From: Occultella glacieicola
GTDB lineage: Bacteria > Actinomycetota > Actinomycetes > Actinomycetales > Beutenbergiaceae
DNA: 64,000 nucleotides
NCBI RefSeq assembly: GCF_004353825.1
Contig: NZ_SMNA01000004.1
Location: forward strand, 1 to 64,000
Reading direction: 5' to 3'
Made by a program: the position numbers and the translations under genes. This document shows, one piece after another, positions 15,305 to 24,938 of this stretch. The notes beneath the pieces are model-generated. The model saw only the letters and a program-made list of their open reading frames with translations. It was not told where the DNA came from and did not search any database. Position 1 is the stretch's first letter. Every line of letters starts with the position of its first letter.

Positions 15305-16084
15305 GTGTCGGAGCCGATCCAGCAGTTCGTCGCCGGAGAACTGCCCGTCGAGGTGTACGCCTCCGAGCGGGAGATGGGGGCGGCCGCCGCCGCCCGTGCC
15401 GCCGCGGTGATCCGTGACGCCGTCGCCGCGAACGGGCACGCGCGGGTGGTCATCGCGACGGGCAACTCCCAGTTCGCATTCGTCGAGGCGCTCAAGGACC
15501 AGGACGTCCCGTGGGGCGACGTGACCGCGTTCCACATGGACGAGTACGTCGGCATCGACGAGGACCACACCGCGAGCTTCCGCCGTTGGATCGGCGAACG
15601 CATCGAGCAGCCGTTCGCCCCGGCCAAGGTCGAGTACATCATCGGGGACGCTCCCGACGCCCAGCAGGAGGCGGACCGCTACGAGGCGCTCCTGCGCGAG
15701 AAGCCGCTTGACCTGGTCTGCATGGGCATCGGCGAGAACGGCCACCTGGCCTTCAACGAGCCCTACGACGCGGACTTCGAGGACGAACGCTGGGCCCGGG
15801 TCATCACGTTGACCCCCGAGTCGGTGCAGCAGCAGATCGGTGAGGGTCACTTCCCGGACGAGGCCTCCACCCCGAAGACCGCCATCTCGCTGACCATTCC
15901 GGCGCTGCTGTCCGCATCGCACGTTCAGGTCTGCGCGCCCGAGGCCCGCAAGGCCGAGGCCGTGGCCCGGGCGCTGTCGGATGAGGTCAGCACGGCCTGC
16001 CCGGCCACGAAGCTGCGCGAGTCCCCGAACGCCCGGCTCTTCCTCGAGCCGGCGTCCGCGTCCTTGATCGCCGCACGGGCCTGA
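15305..16084 (+). CDS. nagB: glucosamine-6-phosphate deaminase
   Basis: A 259-residue enzyme of the NagB/6-phosphogluconolactonase fold. It converts glucosamine 6-phosphate to fructose 6-phosphate and ammonia. FHMDEYVGI (about residues 76-84) and CMGIGENGHLAFNEP (about 139-153) are the deaminase signatures. I chose the GTG with AGGAGG six bases upstream. nagA, the enzyme for the preceding step, lies 112 nt downstream after a hairpin. Confidence 0.93.
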   Translation: MSEPIQQFVAGELPVEVYASEREMGAAAAARAAAVIRDAVAANGHARVVIATGNSQFAFVEALKDQDVPWGDVTAFHMDEYVGIDEDHTASFRRWIGERIEQPFAPAKVEYIIGDAPDAQQEADRYEALLREKPLDLVCMGIGENGHLAFNEPYDADFEDERWARVITLTPESVQQQIGEGHFPDEASTPKTAISLTIPALLSASHVQVCAPEARKAEAVARALSDEVSTACPATKLRESPNARLFLEPASASLIAARA

Positions 16085-16102
16085 GGCTCGGCGGCCAGAA
16101 CG

Positions 16103-16134
16103 CCGACCCGGCCGGCGGGGGTGGGCCGGGTCGG
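16103..16134 (+). terminator. hairpin between nagB and nagA
   Basis: A perfect 11-bp inverted repeat, CCGACCCGGCC / GGCCGGGTCGG, with a 10-base loop, 19 nt after the nagB stop. There is no T-run. It may end or attenuate the nagB transcript; nagA has its own TAGGTT -10-like box 24 nt before its start and an AAGGGG ribosome site. Confidence 0.65.
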
Positions 16135-16196
16135 TCCTCCACGGAGGGTCCACGGGGCCACCGGCCCGGTAGGTTCGGGATCGTGAAGGGGCCGAG

Positions 16197-17489
16197 ATGA
16201 CCGAACGGGTACTGCTCACGTCCGGCCGGGTGGTCGCCGACGGCGAACTGCTCGACGGCGCCTGCGTCCTTCTCGAGGGAACGCGGGTCGCGGACGTGCT
16301 CACCGCCGCGCCGTCGACTGCTCTGCTGCGGTCCGCGCGGGTGCTGGACGTCGACGGGCGGATCGTCGCACCAGGTCTCATCGACCTGCACATCCACGGG
16401 GCCGCCGGCCGCTCGTTCGAAGAGGCAGCCCTGGGTGGAGATACCCCTGCTGTCGAACGCCGGGGGAGTGCCGACGGATCCGGGCGGACCCAGGGGCCCG
16501 CAGCCACCGACACGTCCGTGCCCGCAGGGGTGCCCGCGCCCATCGACGACGCGGTGCCCGCGATCCTGCGCCACCTGGCATCGGTCGGCGTGACCGCCAC
16601 CCAGGCCTCGCTCGCCTCCGACCGCGTCGGCGTCATGGCCGGCAAGGTGCGGGCCCTGCACGCCTGGCGTGACCGCGGCGTCCCCGGTGGCGCCGATCTG
16701 CTCGGTGTCCACCTCGAGGGCCCGTTCCTCGCGCAGGCCCAGGCCGGTGCCCACGAGCCGAGCAAGCTGTGCGCGCCGGCGGCGGCGGACGTGGCGTCCT
16801 TGGTGGCCCTCGCCCCCGCGATGGTGACGCTCGCACCGGAGCTGCCGGGCGCCGTCGAGGCCATCCGGGCGTTCACCGCCGCCGGCACCGTCGTGGCCGC
16901 CGGACACAGCGAGGCCACGGTCCCGACCCTGGCCGAGGCGGTCGAAGCGGGCCTGAGTCACCTCACCCACCTGTGGAGCGGGCAGTCCAGCACCACGCGC
17001 AGCGGCCCCTGGCGGGTGCCCGGCCTGCTCGAGGCCTCCCTGGCGTCGGACACCCTCACCGCGGAGGTGATCGCCGACGGCAAGCACCTGCCGCCCGCGC
17101 TCCTCGAGATCGCCCGCCGGTGCCTGGGCGAGCGGCTGGTCGTGGTGTCCGACGCGACCCAGGGCGCCGGCATGCCGGAGGGGTACACCTACGGCCTCGC
17201 GGACGTCCGCTGCGAGGTGCGCGATGGTGTCGGCATGGTCATCGGCGCCGACGCCTTCGGCGGGAGCACCACCACCCTCGCCGCGATGCTGGCCCACCTG
17301 CACGTGGATCTCGGCTGGCCGCTGCTCGAGGTGCTCGCGATGGGCTCGTCCCGTCCGGCCCGGGTGGCCGGTGTGGCCGACCGCAAGGGATCCCTGACGC
17401 CAGGACATGACGCGGACGTGGTGGTGTTCTCGGACGGCCTGTCGCCTTGGCGCACGTTCGTCCGGGGCCGCGAGGTCCCGGCACCCTGA
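16197..17489 (+). CDS. nagA: N-acetylglucosamine-6-phosphate deacetylase
   Basis: A 430-residue amidohydrolase, about 40-50 residues longer than usual. It removes acetate from N-acetylglucosamine 6-phosphate. The metal motif DLHIHG (about residues 62-67), HLEGPFL (about 178), GHSEAT (about 236) and SDATQGAGMPEG (about 317) are in order. The extra length is a low-complexity Gly/Ala/Thr/Pro segment at about residues 78-118, between the HxH motif and the next helix. With nagB it feeds amino sugars, for example from chitin or cell wall, into glycolysis. Confidence 0.92.
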   Translation: MTERVLLTSGRVVADGELLDGACVLLEGTRVADVLTAAPSTALLRSARVLDVDGRIVAPGLIDLHIHGAAGRSFEEAALGGDTPAVERRGSADGSGRTQGPAATDTSVPAGVPAPIDDAVPAILRHLASVGVTATQASLASDRVGVMAGKVRALHAWRDRGVPGGADLLGVHLEGPFLAQAQAGAHEPSKLCAPAAADVASLVALAPAMVTLAPELPGAVEAIRAFTAAGTVVAAGHSEATVPTLAEAVEAGLSHLTHLWSGQSSTTRSGPWRVPGLLEASLASDTLTAEVIADGKHLPPALLEIARRCLGERLVVVSDATQGAGMPEGYTYGLADVRCEVRDGVGMVIGADAFGGSTTTLAAMLAHLHVDLGWPLLEVLAMGSSRPARVAGVADRKGSLTPGHDADVVVFSDGLSPWRTFVRGREVPAP

Positions 17490-17512
17490 GGCGCACGCCC
17501 CGGAGGCGTTGC

Positions 17513-18016
17513 TCAGCCGAATGCCGCGGCGATGGCCGCGATCACCACGATCACGGCGACGAGGGCCACCCCTCCGCCCACCCCCCAGAGCCAGATCTTG
17601 CCGGCGCCTATGTGCTTGGCGTTCGCCCCGAACGACGCGAGCCGCTCGGTCCACCAGGTCGCCGAGGGCATGCCGTCGCGGGCGACCCGGGCGTTGTACT
17701 GCTCGACGGACTCCCACGGCTGCGGGCTGACGACCGCATCATCGATCATGAGGCGGAACTTGTGCCCGGACACCGTCCTGAGGGTGAGGGTTGACTGCTG
17801 GGAACCGTAGACGCCGCCGACGTAGGACGCCTTCGCGACCTCCTGGGGTGCGAAGTCGGCCAGCACCTGCTCCTGGGGGCTCTCCAGATCGATGATCCGG
17901 ATCCGGTCCTGCCGGGTCCACTCCAGGCGCACCTTCCTCGTCTGGAACACGGTCGCGCCGGTGAGCATGGTCGTGTTCAGGCGCAGGTCGGTGGCCATGG
18001 GCGCGGGCTGGTTCAT
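17513..18016 (-). CDS. small protein with a C-terminal membrane anchor, function unknown
   Basis: A 167-residue protein. The first 100 residues are beta-rich (RKVRLEWTRQDRIRIIDL, TLRTVSGHKFRLMIDD) and could form a PH-like fold. A single hydrophobic segment of about 25 residues, WLWGVGGGVALVAVIVVIAA, ends the protein, so it would be tail-anchored with the body in the cytoplasm. It sits between nagA (convergent) and the LacI gene (same strand). No function is known to me. Confidence 0.8.
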   Translation of the reverse strand: MNQPAPMATDLRLNTTMLTGATVFQTRKVRLEWTRQDRIRIIDLESPQEQVLADFAPQEVAKASYVGGVYGSQQSTLTLRTVSGHKFRLMIDDAVVSPQPWESVEQYNARVARDGMPSATWWTERLASFGANAKHIGAGKIWLWGVGGGVALVAVIVVIAAIAAAFG

Positions 18017-18061
18017 CTGTGGGGCTTCCGCTCGTGGAGGGGTGCAGGGTCGGGCCGGATT

Positions 18062-19051
18062 CTACGGCGTGGGCGCGGGGGCCGTGCTCCCCCGGATGAT
18101 GAGCCGGGTCTCGAGCTGGACGACCGGCTTCGGGGCGTCGTCGGGGTGGTCGACCAGATCCAGCACGAGGTCGACGGCGGTGGCGCCGGCCCGCGTGCCC
18201 GGCACGTGGATCGAGGTGAGGGTGGGGTAGGCCATGCCGGACATCGGGCTGTCGTCGATGCCGATGACCGAGATGTCCGGCCCCACGCGCAACCCGCGTT
18301 CGGTCAGCCGGGCCATCAGCCCCATCGCGATCATGTCGTCATAGGCGATCACCGCGGTGATGTCTCGGCTGTGCACGAGGTCGGCGGCCCGGACCCCCGC
18401 CTGGATCTGCGGCTCGAACGGACCGAACTCGACCAGTTCCAGGTTCAGGTCGGCGCACGCGGCTCGCATCGCCGCCTGCCGCTGGGAGTTCGACCAGGAC
18501 CGCCGCGGCCCGTTCAGGTAGCAGATCCGCTTGTGGCCGAGCGAGGCGAGGTGCTCCACGGCCTCCAGGATGCCCTCGGACGCCTCGATGATCACGCTCG
18601 CTGCGCCGTCGACCTTGCGGTTGACGAAGACGATCGGCTGCAGCGCGGCCAGTTCGGGCAGCGACTCGACGGGCGTGCGCGGGGACACCACGATCAGGCC
18701 GTCGACCCGCTTGCGCATCACGCGGGCCCGCTGGATCTCGTCGGCCGGGTGCTCGTCGACGTCCGAGATCAGGACCGTCTTGCCCTTGGTGCTGGCCCGG
18801 CTCTGGACCGCCTTGATGATCGGTGGGAAGAACGGGTTGGCGATGTCCGGGACGATCAGCCCGATCAGGTCGCTGCGGCCGGACGTCAGCGACCGCGCCA
18901 CCTGATTCGGCTCGTAACCCATCTCCTGGGCCACGCGGCGAATCTTCTCCCTCGTGGCGTCGTTGACCTTCTCGGTACCGGACAGGGCGCGCGAGACCGT
19001 GGAGGCGGACATGCCGACGGCGCGGGCGACGTCGGCGAGCGTGACGGCCAT
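18062..19051 (-). CDS. LacI-family transcriptional regulator
   Basis: A 329-residue repressor: an N-terminal LacI helix-turn-helix (TLADVARAVGMSASTVSRAL, residues 4-23) with hinge at about residues 48-58 (NQVARSLTSGRS), then a periplasmic-binding-protein-type sensor domain. The start is the ATG at the family's usual position with GAGAGG upstream; the frame is open further but has no domain there. It is divergent from an oxidoreductase gene. Copies of GCAACCGCTTGCG in that gap and before the binding-protein gene are its probable operators. Confidence 0.93.
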   Translation of the reverse strand: MAVTLADVARAVGMSASTVSRALSGTEKVNDATREKIRRVAQEMGYEPNQVARSLTSGRSDLIGLIVPDIANPFFPPIIKAVQSRASTKGKTVLISDVDEHPADEIQRARVMRKRVDGLIVVSPRTPVESLPELAALQPIVFVNRKVDGAASVIIEASEGILEAVEHLASLGHKRICYLNGPRRSWSNSQRQAAMRAACADLNLELVEFGPFEPQIQAGVRAADLVHSRDITAVIAYDDMIAMGLMARLTERGLRVGPDISVIGIDDSPMSGMAYPTLTSIHVPGTRAGATAVDLVLDLVDHPDDAPKPVVQLETRLIIRGSTAPAPTP

Positions 19052-19253
19052 GACTACCTCTCCCTTTCCGATCTCGCGACGGTGGTGATCGAGCCCACGG
19101 TGGCGCCCACCGCCGACCTCGGTGATGGCTTCCATGCGGGTGCGCAGCCGGTGCTTGTGCGAACGCGTGCGCAACGTGCGCCGATGCTACCGCACCAGGG
19201 CGGTGAGCAGACGACCGCCCGGCGCAGGTTGCGACAATCTGCGCACGCTTGCC

Positions 19254-19266
19254 GCAACCGCTTGCG
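19254..19266. promoter_or_regulatory. LacI-type operator, copy 1
   Basis: GCAACCGCTTGCG contains the imperfect palindrome GCAA-N-CG-N-TTGC with a central CG, the classic LacI/GalR operator form. It lies between the LacI gene and the divergent oxidoreductase, 20 nt before the latter, and could control both. A related sequence (GCGCACGCTTGCC) is immediately upstream. Confidence 0.7.
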
Positions 19267-19285
19267 TCCCGTAACGTCCCTGCTC

Positions 19286-20512
19286 ATGGAATCTCCGACG
19301 GTAACGCAGACTCCGTCCGGCCCCGGTGCCGACGCCCATCTCCGGCTCGGACTCGTGGGCAACGGCAACCGCGGAGTGATCGCGCAGCGGGCCAGCATCG
19401 ACGACGGGAACGCCATCGTGGTGGCCGTCTCGGACCCGCATCCCCGGGCGCAGGACCGAGCACGCGAACGCTTCGGCGCCGACGTGGCGGTGGGCTCGGA
19501 CCTGGGCGTCCTCCTGGAAGCGGACCTGGACGCCGCCTTCGTGACGTCCCTGGACCACCAGCACGCGGACCACGTGGTGAATCTGCTCGAGGCCGGCATC
19601 GACGTCTTCGTGGACAAGCCGATGGCTACGACGGTCGCGGACGCGGACCGCATGCTCGAGACCGCCAGATCGACCGGTTCCCGGCTGTACGTGGGTCACA
19701 ACATGCGCCACATGCCCGTGATCATGCTCATGCGGGAGCTGGTCCGCGCCGGTCGGATCGGCGAGGTCAAGGCGGTCTGGTGCCGGTACTTCGTCGGCGA
19801 CGGCGGGGACCGGTTCTTCAAGGACTGGCACGCCGAGCGCGCGAATGTGAACACGCTCCTGTTGCAGAAGGGCGCTCACGACATCGACGTGATCCATTGG
19901 CTCGCCGGCGGGTACACGAGGCGGGTCAGCGCCATGGGCGCCCTCACCGTGTACGGGGACGTGACCTCCCGGACGGACCGGACCGGACAGGTGGTCACGG
20001 AGTGGCTGGACCGGGAGAAGAACTGGCCCCCGCTCGCCCAGGAGGGGCTGAACCCGGTGATCGACGTCGAGGACATCTCGATGATGACCATGCGCCTGGA
20101 CAACGGGGTGTACGCCACCTACTCCGAGTGTCACTACACACCGGACTACTGGCGCAACTACACGATCATCGGCACCGAGGGCCGGATCGAGAACTTCGGG
20201 CTCGGGCACGAGGGCGTGGTGCGGCTGTGGAACCGGCGCACCGAGTACAACGCCGAGGGCGATGAACAGTTTCCCATCCCGGACGTCGAGGGCGGCCATC
20301 ACGGGGCCGACCCGGCACTGCTCGCCGAGTTCCTGGAGTTCGTCCGCACCGGCGCCCCCACGGCGACCTCCCCGGTCGCTGCCCGCGAAGCGGTCGCGGC
20401 GGGTGCCACGGCGGCCGAGTCGATGCGTGGTGATTCCGGCGCGTTGGACGTCCCCGAGCTGGACCCAGAGCTGCGCGCCTACTTCGAGAATGGGCAGCGC
20501 CCGCCCGACTGA
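19286..20512 (+). CDS. Gfo/Idh/MocA-family NAD(P)-dependent oxidoreductase (1)
   Basis: A 408-residue oxidoreductase with an N-terminal Rossmann fold (LGLVGNGNRG, about residues 20-29) and a C-terminal alpha/beta domain. The family's catalytic-lysine motif is present as DKP in VFVDKPMATT (about residue 110), and the active-site helix as GAHDIDVIHW. Members oxidise sugars, inositols or sugar derivatives. The LacI-type operator just before it suggests induction with the ABC importer that follows. Confidence 0.9.
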   Translation: MESPTVTQTPSGPGADAHLRLGLVGNGNRGVIAQRASIDDGNAIVVAVSDPHPRAQDRARERFGADVAVGSDLGVLLEADLDAAFVTSLDHQHADHVVNLLEAGIDVFVDKPMATTVADADRMLETARSTGSRLYVGHNMRHMPVIMLMRELVRAGRIGEVKAVWCRYFVGDGGDRFFKDWHAERANVNTLLLQKGAHDIDVIHWLAGGYTRRVSAMGALTVYGDVTSRTDRTGQVVTEWLDREKNWPPLAQEGLNPVIDVEDISMMTMRLDNGVYATYSECHYTPDYWRNYTIIGTEGRIENFGLGHEGVVRLWNRRTEYNAEGDEQFPIPDVEGGHHGADPALLAEFLEFVRTGAPTATSPVAAREAVAAGATAAESMRGDSGALDVPELDPELRAYFENGQRPPD

Positions 20513-20530
20513 ATCCGTACTGGTGTTGCA

Positions 20531-20543
20531 GCAACCGCTTGCG
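20531..20543. promoter_or_regulatory. LacI-type operator, copy 2
   Basis: An exact 13-bp repeat of GCAACCGCTTGCG, 160 nt before the binding-protein gene. Identity with copy 1 over 13 bp in two intergenic regions of the same locus makes a shared regulator likely. Confidence 0.75.
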
Positions 20544-20703
20544 GTCGCTAGGTTCAGATCACCCCCGTCCCGTCCCGAACGCCGCAGGGCGCACCGCGAC
20601 AGTCCCGGGCCGACGTGGCCGTCGGCGCCGGTTCCGCACCCCAGCGGTGCACCCCACGAGAAGTCTGACCCACGGCGAGAGCCGCGAGCTGGAGGAAAAT
20701 TCA

Positions 20704-22659
20704 ATGACGATGGAACACCGGAGCATCTCCCGCCGGTCCCTGCTCAAGTTCGGTGGCGGCGGTGCGGCGGCGATCGCCATCTTCGGCCTCACCGCGTGCT
20801 CCGACGACGAGGCACCCAACCCGTTCGACGGCAACGGCGCCGACGCCAAGGAGTCACCCATGCTCACCGAGCGGGTCGAGGCCGGCGATCTCCCCGAGCT
20901 CGCCGAGCGGCTGCCGGCCACCCCGATGGAGGTCGAGGTCATGGACGGCCCGGCCCAGTACGGCGGCACCCTCAACCGTGCTCAGACCGAGGTCGGAGAT
21001 GCCGGCGCGCTCACCGCCTTCGCGAGCGTGGGTCTGCTCGAATGGAACTGGGACTCGGACGGCTTCCTGCCCAGCCTCGCCGAGGAGTTCAGCAAGAACG
21101 ACACGAACACGGAGTTCACGTTCGTCCTGCGCGAGGGGCTGAAGTGGTCCGACGGCGAGCCGTTCACCTCCGCCGATCTGCAGTTCACCATCGACGACGT
21201 GCTGCGCAACGAGACCACGATCCCGGCGGCGCCCTTCTGGTTCAGCGACGGCGACGCCCGGCCCACGGTCGAGGTTCCGGACGAGCGCACGGTGATCATC
21301 CGCTACACCCAGCCGTTCGGGTTGTTCGAGAAGTACATGTGCCACCCCGCCGTGAGCAACCAGTTCCTCAAGCCGAGGCACTACCTCGAGCAGTTCCACC
21401 CCACCTACACGGACCCGGCCGAGGTGGATGCTGCCACGGCGGCCGCCGGGTTCGACTCCTGGGACCAGTACTTCGGTGACCGGGACAACTGGTGGACGAA
21501 CCCGGAGCGGCCGATCCTCGGCGCCTACCAGGTCATCAGCGCCGCGAACGCCCAGAGCGGCACGGCGACCTTGGAGCGCAACCCGTACTTCTGGAAGGTC
21601 GACCCCGATGGGCGCCAGTTGCCCTTCATCGACCAGATCCAGGTGCAGGTCCTCGCCCAGGATGCCCTCGACCTGCGCGCAGCGAACGGTGACCTGAACT
21701 TCCAGGGGAACTTCCTCGGGTACAACTCGGCGCAGGTCTACCTCCAGAACGCCGAGGACCGAGGGTACGAGATGCTCCGTTGGAAGAACGACGCCACGCT
21801 CCTGTCCCTGTGTGTGAACCTGTCCCACGCCGACGAGGTGCTCCGCGACCTCTTCCTCCAGGTCGACTTCCGAGCAGCCCTGTCCCACGCGATCGACCGT
21901 GAGGACCTGAACGCCACACTGCTCGGGGGACTCGGGGACGTCCGGCAGCCGCTGGCCACCGAGACCTCCGACTACTACGTCGAGGGCACCGGGCAGCGAT
22001 TCATCGAGTTCGACGTGGACCGGGCCAACGAGCTCCTCGATGGTCTCGGGCTCACCCGCGGCTCCGATGGCGTCCGGCAACGACCGGACGGCCAGCCGCT
22101 CGCCCTCGTGCTGCTCTACGTGGACAGCACCGCCGGCGTGCCGACGGCGGACGCGTTCACCATGGTGCAGCGGTACTGGGCGGAGATCGGACTGACGCTG
22201 AGCCTGCGGCCCGTCGACCCGACGTTGTACGCCGAGCTGCGCAGCGCGAACGACTTCGACATCGACGGCACCACGATGCCGAGCGACGACTTCGACCTCG
22301 AGCCGGTCTGGTACATCCCCACCGGCGCGAACAGCCACAGCGCACCTGGGTTCGGACAGTGGTACGCCTCGAACGGGTCGGAGGGTATCGAGCCTCCCGA
22401 GGAGATCCTGGCGCTGATGGACAACTGGGACCTGCTGCGGGGTGCCGCGACCGACGACGAGCGCGTGGAGGCGGGCCGTGCGATCGTCACGCAGCACGAT
22501 GAGAACGTGTATGCGATCGGGCTGCTCGGCCTGCCCTTCCAGCCGGTCATCGTGACGAACGACGTGCGGGGCGTGCGCGACGACGAACCCAAGCTCTCCT
22601 TCTACTACGGGCGCGAGGGCATCACGAAGCCGGAGCAGATCTCGTTCCTGCCCGCGTGA
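20704..22659 (+). CDS. ABC transporter substrate-binding lipoprotein (family 5)
   Basis: A 651-residue extracellular binding protein of the oligopeptide/nickel/oligosaccharide type. It has a Tat-like signal with RRSLLKF and a hydrophobic stretch ending in the lipobox LTAC, so it is probably a Tat-exported lipoprotein. The segment EGLKWSDGEPFTSADLQFTI is the family signature (about residue 145). The start has a GGAGG site eight bases upstream. Neighbouring oxidoreductases and regulators suggest an oligosaccharide or glycoside ligand rather than a peptide. Confidence 0.92.
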   Translation: MTMEHRSISRRSLLKFGGGGAAAIAIFGLTACSDDEAPNPFDGNGADAKESPMLTERVEAGDLPELAERLPATPMEVEVMDGPAQYGGTLNRAQTEVGDAGALTAFASVGLLEWNWDSDGFLPSLAEEFSKNDTNTEFTFVLREGLKWSDGEPFTSADLQFTIDDVLRNETTIPAAPFWFSDGDARPTVEVPDERTVIIRYTQPFGLFEKYMCHPAVSNQFLKPRHYLEQFHPTYTDPAEVDAATAAAGFDSWDQYFGDRDNWWTNPERPILGAYQVISAANAQSGTATLERNPYFWKVDPDGRQLPFIDQIQVQVLAQDALDLRAANGDLNFQGNFLGYNSAQVYLQNAEDRGYEMLRWKNDATLLSLCVNLSHADEVLRDLFLQVDFRAALSHAIDREDLNATLLGGLGDVRQPLATETSDYYVEGTGQRFIEFDVDRANELLDGLGLTRGSDGVRQRPDGQPLALVLLYVDSTAGVPTADAFTMVQRYWAEIGLTLSLRPVDPTLYAELRSANDFDIDGTTMPSDDFDLEPVWYIPTGANSHSAPGFGQWYASNGSEGIEPPEEILALMDNWDLLRGAATDDERVEAGRAIVTQHDENVYAIGLLGLPFQPVIVTNDVRGVRDDEPKLSFYYGREGITKPEQISFLPA

Positions 22660-22667
22660 GCCACGAC

Positions 22668-22712
22668 GGGCACGGCCGCAGCCGAGCAACCCGCTCCCGG
22701 CCGGCCGTGCCC
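22668..22712 (+). terminator. intercistronic hairpin after the binding-protein gene
   Basis: A perfect 10-bp inverted repeat GGGCACGGCC / GGCCGTGCCC, with 25 bases between, lies 8 nt after the stop. Such hairpins between a binding-protein gene and its permeases usually allow more binding protein than permease to be made. Confidence 0.6.
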
Positions 22713-22759
22713 GCGGCCACGCCTGACCACATGTCCGGACCGAGCGGAAGGAGGAAGCG

Positions 22760-23752
22760 ATGCTGAGATTCACGATCCACCGGATCCTGCACGTGATCCC
22801 GACCCTGATCATCATCTCGGTGATCTCGTTCTTCATCATCCAACTGCCGCCCGGGGACTTCCTGACCACTCAGGTGGCCGCGCTGGAGGCGCAGGGCGAG
22901 AGCATCGACCCGGCCCAGCTGGAGGCCCTCCGGGTCCGATACGGGATCGACGACCCGTTCTGGATCCAGTACTGGAAGTGGATCAGCAACATCCTTCTGC
23001 ACGGGGACTTCGGGCTGTCCTTCCAGTTCCAGCGGCCGGTCATCGACCTCATCACCGAGCGCCTTCCGCTGACCATCCTGCTCGGCGTCGCCACTCTGCT
23101 GTTCACCTGGGCGATCGCCCTGCCGGCCGGCATCTACTCAGCCATCAAGCAGCACTCCGCCGCGGACTACACGATCTCCGTGGTGGGCTTCGTCGCCCTC
23201 GCGGTCCCGAACTTCCTCGCTGCCCTGGTGCTCGCCTACGTCGGGTTCGCCTACTTCGGGCAGAGCGTCGGCGGGTTGTTCTCGCCGGAGTACGTCAATG
23301 CACCCTGGAGTCTCGCCAAGGTCGGCGACCTGCTCGAACACCTGTGGATCCCGGTGCTCGTGATCGGCCTGGCGGGCACGGCGGGCATCATCCGCACCAT
23401 GCGGGCGAACATGCTCGACGAGCTGTACAAGCCCTACGTCACCACGGCCAGGGCGAAAGGACTTCCGGAAGGACGCAACATCCGTAAGTACCCGCTGCGG
23501 ATCTCCCTGAACCCGTTCATCTCCACCGTCGGCTGGTCGATCCCGAGCATCTTCGACGGCGAGGTGATCGTGGCGACCGTGCTCGCCCTCGGCACCACCG
23601 GCCCGCTCCTGCTGGCCGCCCTGAAATCGCAGGACATGTACCTCGCCGGAGGGATCATCCTGATCATCGCCGTGCTGACCGTGGTGGGCACGCTGATCTC
23701 GGATCTGCTCCTGGCCGCCGTGGACCCACGGGTCCGATTCGGGAAGGCGTGA
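22760..23752 (+). CDS. ABC transporter permease, DppB type
   Basis: A 330-residue inner-membrane protein with about six transmembrane segments, beginning with LHVIPTLIIISVISFFI. The cytoplasmic coupling loop near the C-terminal half reads YVTTARAKGLPEG, the EAA-type motif that contacts the ATPase. It is the first of two permeases and ends 4 nt before the second. Confidence 0.93.
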   Translation: MLRFTIHRILHVIPTLIIISVISFFIIQLPPGDFLTTQVAALEAQGESIDPAQLEALRVRYGIDDPFWIQYWKWISNILLHGDFGLSFQFQRPVIDLITERLPLTILLGVATLLFTWAIALPAGIYSAIKQHSAADYTISVVGFVALAVPNFLAALVLAYVGFAYFGQSVGGLFSPEYVNAPWSLAKVGDLLEHLWIPVLVIGLAGTAGIIRTMRANMLDELYKPYVTTARAKGLPEGRNIRKYPLRISLNPFISTVGWSIPSIFDGEVIVATVLALGTTGPLLLAALKSQDMYLAGGIILIIAVLTVVGTLISDLLLAAVDPRVRFGKA

Positions 23753-23756
23753 TCCG

Positions 23757-24938
23757 ATGACCTCCCAGACCCAACTTCCCGTTGCCGACCCCGAGTCGGA
23801 CGACCCGACCGGGACCGAGACGACGGACCGCCTCGACACCGAGACCGGGCGCAGCCGTACCGAGGTGACCTCGGCGCCGCAGTGGAAACTGATCTGGTGG
23901 CGCTTCCGCCGACACCGGCTGGCGATGATCGGCATGGTCATCCTGGTGATCCTGTACGTGGTCGCCCTGTTCGCGGGCTTCTTCGCCCCGTTCAACACCA
24001 CGTCCTACAGCGGGCAGCACGCCTACCAACCGCCGCAGATCCCGCACTTCTCATTCTCCGAGGGCTTCTACGTCCACCCCACGACCGGCGCCACGGACCC
24101 CGAGACGCTGGCTCCGGTGTTCACCGAGGACACCTCGCAGATGGTGCATCTCGGCTTCTTCGTGGAGGGCGACCCCTACCGGCTGCTCGGCCTCGTCGAC
24201 GCGAACGTCCACCTGTTCGGGCCGGAGGACCCGGGCCAGCGGTGGTACGCGCTGGGCGCGGACCGGGGCGGCGGTGACCTGCTCTCGAAGATCATCTACG
24301 GCTCGCAGATCTCACTGTCGATCGGGTTGGTCGGGGTGGCGATCTCGCTGCTGCTCGGCCTGATCCTCGGTGGCATCTCCGGGTACTTCGGTGGCACCAC
24401 CGACACGGTGATCCAGCGCATCATCGAACTGTTCATGTCGATCCCGACGCTTCCCCTGTGGCTCGGCCTCGCAGCGGCGGTGCCACCCCAGTGGGGTCCG
24501 ATGCAGACCTACCTGATGATCACCGTCATCCTGTCGCTGGTGGGCTGGACCTCGCTGGCCCGGGTGATCCGCGGCCGGCTGCTGCAGACCCGTGGTGAGG
24601 ACTACGTGCTGGCCGCCAAGCTCGATGGCGTCCCGACCGGCCGCATCATCTCCCGGCACATGCTGCCGTCCTTCGCCTCCCACATCATCGCCACGGTGTC
24701 CTTGGCGGTGCCCGCGATGATCCTGTCCGAGACGTCGCTGTCCTTCCTCGGCCTCGGCCTGCGGGCCCCAGCGGTGTCCTGGGGTGTCCTGCTGCAGAAC
24801 GCGCAGAGCGTGAACGTGGTGGCCACTGCGCCGTGGCTGCTGCTGCCCGGGCTGGCTGTGGTCCTGGCCGTGGTCGCGTTCAACTTCGTCGGAGACGGGC
24901 TCCGGGACTCCGCAGACCCGTACGGAAAGAGGTCCTGA
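23757..24938 (+). CDS. ABC transporter permease, DppC type
   Basis: A 393-residue partner permease. A long hydrophilic N-terminus (about 50 residues) precedes the first membrane segment. An insertion of roughly 90 residues before the core (FYVHPTTGATDPETLAPVF region) is seen in the sugar/glycoside subgroup of this family. The coupling motif is YVLAAKLDGVPTGRI. Its stop overlaps the next gene's ATG. Confidence 0.93.
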   Translation: MTSQTQLPVADPESDDPTGTETTDRLDTETGRSRTEVTSAPQWKLIWWRFRRHRLAMIGMVILVILYVVALFAGFFAPFNTTSYSGQHAYQPPQIPHFSFSEGFYVHPTTGATDPETLAPVFTEDTSQMVHLGFFVEGDPYRLLGLVDANVHLFGPEDPGQRWYALGADRGGGDLLSKIIYGSQISLSIGLVGVAISLLLGLILGGISGYFGGTTDTVIQRIIELFMSIPTLPLWLGLAAAVPPQWGPMQTYLMITVILSLVGWTSLARVIRGRLLQTRGEDYVLAAKLDGVPTGRIISRHMLPSFASHIIATVSLAVPAMILSETSLSFLGLGLRAPAVSWGVLLQNAQSVNVVATAPWLLLPGLAVVLAVVAFNFVGDGLRDSADPYGKRS

